This document shows, one piece after another, positions 61,801 to 64,000 of a stretch of DNA of 64,000 nt. Source of the stretch: an uncultured Saprospiraceae bacterium (lineage in GTDB: Bacteria > Bacteroidota > Bacteroidia > Chitinophagales > Saprospiraceae); contig CAKZTD010000091.1 of NCBI GenBank assembly GCA_937921595.1, positions 38,682 to 102,681 of the forward strand. Direction: 5' to 3'. Each line of letters opens with the position of its first letter. The first letter of the stretch is position 1. Both the position numbers and the translations under genes were made by a program. The notes beneath the pieces are model-generated. The model did no database searches. It was given only the letters and a program-made list of their open reading frames with translations, and was not told the DNA's origin.

Positions 61801-63575
61801 CTAACATCTTCTTTCTCTTTGATGTCTGCAATCTTAGATTCGACCTCTTGCACGATCTTATCTGTTTTCTCCAGCGTACTGCCTTTTGCCATATTGACAA
61901 AAACATCAATCTTATCGGTCTCTACTTCTTCTAAGGTGTTTACACTGATCGCCAACACAACAAAGGTGGTAACAAAAAACAATAACAGTCCTCCAATAAT
62001 GGTTCGGGCAGGATAACGCAAACTACTTTTCAACATTACCATGTAGATCCGTTCCGTCCGAGTTTTTACTTTCGATAAATTAAAAACTGATTTTTTTTGT
62101 TTTGGATTTTTGCCCAAGACCAAAGCAGCAAGTACAGGGATCAATAAAAGCGCTACTAGTAAAGACATCATCAAAGTAGAAATAATAGAAACCCCAATGT
62201 TTTTACCAATGATATTCAATAAGTAGTTTCCAAAAAAGATAAAAGGTAAAAAGACAGTTGCGGTAGTTAAGGTCGCCGCCAAAATTGCTTTGGCTACTCC
62301 GATAACACCTTGGCTCGCAGCTTCCTTCGTAGAGCTTCCTCCTGACACTAAACGATATATATTTTCTAATACCACAATACTATTGTCCAGCAGCATCCCG
62401 ACGGCCAAGGCCATTCCAATTAATGTAAGACTGTTGATGCTAATACCTGCCCAGTAAAAAAAATTAAAGGCAGCCAAAACTGATACTGGGATAGAAACAG
62501 CTATAATGGAAATCAACCGAAGATCTTTTAGAAAAACCCACAATACCAAAACTGCTAGCAAACCTCCGATCAGCGCCAAATTGATGATCTGTCCAATATT
62601 GTCTTCCATATTATCCGCCAAGTTCTGCTGAATAACTATTTGAACATCTTTGGATCGCAGTTGCTCATTCAATTCTTCAATCAATTCCTGACAACGATGT
62701 GAAAGATCAATAATGTTGGCTTGTGAAGATTTGGTCGCGGTCAGAGAAATAGCATCCTTTCCATTTACTCGACTGATGGAGGTACCTTCATCCACTCCAA
62801 AAGAAATTTTAGACACATCTTTCAATGAAATAGGACCGGGTGCCATAACTATATTTTCGATGTCTTTTAGCTCCGTATACTCTGATGCTGTTCGGATAAA
62901 ATATCTTCGTTTGCCCTCATAAAGATAACCTGCCAATGTACGGCTACCCGAATTTTGATTGAGCTTTGAACGTACCGTTTCAGGCGTAATGTTATGCGGT
63001 TCGCAGGCAGATTTGTCTAGTAGAATTTCAAGATTTTTTTGTCGCCCACCGAAGACATTAATCGATGCAATTCCGTTTAGATTTTCAAAAGCTGGACGAA
63101 TTTCTTGCTCCGTAATATTTCGTAAACGATCGGTACCACCGCTACCTCGAATTTGTAAATCCAAAAACTGATTGGTCAATTGTTGCAAATCAATTTTGGA
63201 TACATTTACAAACAAGTCGGTGGGTAAGGTTGTTTTTACCGCATCAATTTTTTGTTGTAATTTTAAAAAGACATACTTAAAACGGACACCCTGCTTGAAG
63301 CTTACTTGAATAAAAGCTTGATTTCCACTAATCCTACTATCAATTTTTTCTACTCCTTCCAAAGTTCCAATTGCACCTTCTACAGGAATGACTCCTTGCT
63401 GCTCTAAATATTGTGGACTGACGGAAGTAGCCGAAGCTATTTGTACAAACAACATTGGCAATTCCGCATTGGGTAACAACTCTACCGGCAAGCGATTGTA
63501 GGAAATATATCCTAACAAACTCAGACCGATGAAGATCATACAAATCGTTACTTTCCTTTGGATCAGCGCCATCAT
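58869..63575 (-). CDS. RND-type efflux permease fused to an ABC transporter ATPase
   Basis: 1568 residues in one uninterrupted frame, starting with ATG 63575, which overlaps the stop of the upstream RND gene by 4 bp (ATGA). Residues 1 to about 1030 are a complete RND permease: LPVELLPNAELPML near the start, TM4 GMALAVGMLLDNSIVVLEN and TM10 LLGVIVNNGIIMIDYVNALRR. Then come two helices (about 1035-1085), a strand IQIQNLVKIYN (about 1100), a membrane insert with four more helices (1145-1260) and an ABC ATPase: Walker A LLGPNGAGKST (about 1307), Q-loop YLPQAF, signature FSGGMKQRIG, Walker B LIVDEPTAGLD and H-loop STHII. All ATPase motifs are intact. Export across the inner membrane is expected; the substrate is unknown. 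Confidence 0.9.
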   Translation of the reverse strand: MMALIQRKVTICMIFIGLSLLGYISYNRLPVELLPNAELPMLFVQIASATSVSPQYLEQQGVIPVEGAIGTLEGVEKIDSRISGNQAFIQVSFKQGVRFKYVFLKLQQKIDAVKTTLPTDLFVNVSKIDLQQLTNQFLDLQIRGSGGTDRLRNITEQEIRPAFENLNGIASINVFGGRQKNLEILLDKSACEPHNITPETVRSKLNQNSGSRTLAGYLYEGKRRYFIRTASEYTELKDIENIVMAPGPISLKDVSKISFGVDEGTSISRVNGKDAISLTATKSSQANIIDLSHRCQELIEELNEQLRSKDVQIVIQQNLADNMEDNIGQIINLALIGGLLAVLVLWVFLKDLRLISIIAVSIPVSVLAAFNFFYWAGISINSLTLIGMALAVGMLLDNSIVVLENIYRLVSGGSSTKEAASQGVIGVAKAILAATLTTATVFLPFIFFGNYLLNIIGKNIGVSIISTLMMSLLVALLLIPVLAALVLGKNPKQKKSVFNLSKVKTRTERIYMVMLKSSLRYPARTIIGGLLLFFVTTFVVLAISVNTLEEVETDKIDVFVNMAKGSTLEKTDKIVQEVESKIADIKEKEDVSSRIRAEDGVVSIKLKKDFKDIDGRSFNEIKHQIEQLTRRIGGGTISLSQESSGGGGGGQDIGGMGAMGALMGFGNNQERIVIKGEDYSLLQRVGQDLLYHIENLNETRNANLSTRGSSPEALLAFDPLTMARNNITPENIAMALRDFGQESPSGTNFKYGNEDYNIIIRESETEEAGFQTKSMDDLKELEVRDQQGRIHKMKNISAIRTAQGNDDIRRINQQKQIELIYAPSRQAEQSKELLDAYTESITSLISNYPIPPGVAIEMISAQDQLKDFKPLVGAAVLLIFIILASVFESLSAPFVLGFSVPLAATGALLGLAITGNSLLNANTLTGFLILLGVIVNNGIIMIDYVNALRRKGYRKTRALMTAGLHRLRPILITAITTIVAMIPLALGTAEYVSVIGAPFAITVIGGLALGTILTLILIPTVYLGLENSIEWFRSLPWWVKFLNLGLFAVGAFLIYFRIDSMLWQLADVLLMVFLLPGITYFIQTSLKRASEEIIPKDVAPYIQIQNLVKIYNRPGRFSREWSGSESLAGFREAKNTAIPWGAILKDLIWQIPLLVFLVWFCFGFLESGFWMMVIAVGIYLQILEIWRPFGRALKWGERRWWKRVFTIFGNVVFWLSPMILLSQLNAKWDGWGFAFVLGILWYSFLIIQQSASYFYKKELKIERIKWRLRRFFYRMILNIPIVGKRQLPFKALSGISLEIGTGMFGLLGPNGAGKSTLMRVISGIFEQSYGKIWINGIDTQEKREELQGLIGYLPQAFGSYENMSAWNYLDYQAILKGINNNIARKERLEYVLGSVNMLDRKDEKIGSFSGGMKQRIGIAQILLHLPRILIVDEPTAGLDPRERIRFRNLLVQLSRERIVLFSTHIIEDIASSCNQLAVIDKGELKYKGSPLEMVRLADGLIWEYQIPAEEFAHEDEEHVIVNHIREGEKIRVRCIAQKKPNEAAYLVEPVLEDAYLCLLKNIKTEVHD

Positions 63576-64000
63576 GGGTTAGCCTTTTTTCCTCCAAAAT
63601 CGAATATGGCATAGACACAAGGAATCACCACTAAAGTTAATAAAGTGGAAGTGACCAAACCTCCAATCACCGCCCATGCCATAGGTGCTCTCAAAGAAGC
63701 ACTTTCACCGAAACCAAATGTCAATGGAAGCAAGGCCAAGACGGTTGTCAAACTTGTCATTAAAATAGGTCGTATCCGTTGTTGCCCTGCTTGGACAATA
63801 GCATCATATTTATCAAGACCACCTCTCTTCAATTGATTGATTCGATCAACGAGAATAATCGCATCATTGACCGCAATACCAACCAGCATGATTATTCCGA
63901 TAATCGCCATAATGTTGAGCGGCGTTTGTAACCAATAAAAAGTGGCAATCGTACCGACAACCGCTAAAGGAATCGTCAACAAAATAGTAAATGGATGTAT
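63572..64000 (-). CDS. RND efflux permease, C-terminal part (5' end outside window)
   Basis: 142 codons remain in frame up to the window edge. They cover the last membrane segments of an RND permease: LTIPLAVVGTIATFYWL, GIAVNDAIILVDRINQLKRGG (TM10 region), RPILMTSLTTVLALLPLTFG and GLVTSTLLTLVVIPCVYAIFD. Its TGA overlaps the start of the fused RND-ABC gene, so the two are translationally coupled. Tandem RND genes suggest a heteromeric MdtBC-like pump; the adaptor and outer-membrane factor would lie upstream of the window. Confidence 0.87.
   Translation of the reverse strand: MHPFTILLTIPLAVVGTIATFYWLQTPLNIMAIIGIIMLVGIAVNDAIILVDRINQLKRGGLDKYDAIVQAGQQRIRPILMTSLTTVLALLPLTFGFGESASLRAPMAWAVIGGLVTSTLLTLVVIPCVYAIFDFGGKKANP

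Overview
The window looks like chromosome of a low-GC member of the Bacteroidota, perhaps a marine saprospirian or cytophagal lineage. The lineage call rests on gene families and promoter style, not on a marker gene. Typical signs are a one-protein hybrid two-component regulator ending in an AraC domain, DUF5916 and DUF3078 outer-membrane proteins, a phosphoesterase fused to a BamA-like barrel, 2TM and LytTR proteins, and -7 boxes of the form TAnnTTTG. No phage genes, CRISPR array or transposase were seen.

Layout. 1-3 kb: a truncated cardiolipin synthase, then about 1.5 kb of non-coding DNA made of two diverged tandem copies of a ~660-bp unit. The copies share a very conserved core and hairpins whose paired arms change together. 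2.6-15.3 kb: stress and envelope genes: a/b-hydrolase, zinc ribbon, formate/nitrite-type channel, 2TM protein, Hsp20, phosphoesterase-barrel fusion, two cytoplasmic unknowns, HtrA protease, ClpB. 15.4-20 kb: TonB-C lipoprotein, a decayed gene fragment, tRNA-Gln with a fragment of its own 3' end nearby, a/b-hydrolase, hpt, M28 peptidase. 20-23.5 kb: a candidate ~120-nt RNA with promoter and terminator, ECF sigma factor with a small partner ORF, MscS-like channel, DUF3078 protein. 23.6-27.5 kb: polA-lpxD operon.

27.5-35 kb: thioredoxin-fold protein, two secreted propeller-type proteins, and a 1343-residue protein with the architecture of soluble adenylyl cyclase (two cyclase domains, AAA ATPase, TPRs). 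Two related inverted repeats bracket the last part of this block. 35-43 kb: DUF5916 protein, S9 peptidase, LytTR remnant, histidine kinase and convergent response regulator. 43-49 kb: aspS, hemA, a repeat-rich intergenic region, SH3 protein, MBL-fold hydrolase. 49-56 kb: TPR histidine kinase divergent from the hybrid regulator. 56-64 kb: YifB/ComM ATPase, then an export operon on the minus strand.

The most unusual object is at the right end. An RND-type efflux permease is fused in one reading frame to extra membrane helices and a complete ABC ATPase. It follows another RND gene with a 4-bp overlap and precedes an ABC-2 type permease. The junction between fusion and permease has been split by a tandem duplication of about 165 bp, which carries copies of the permease start.
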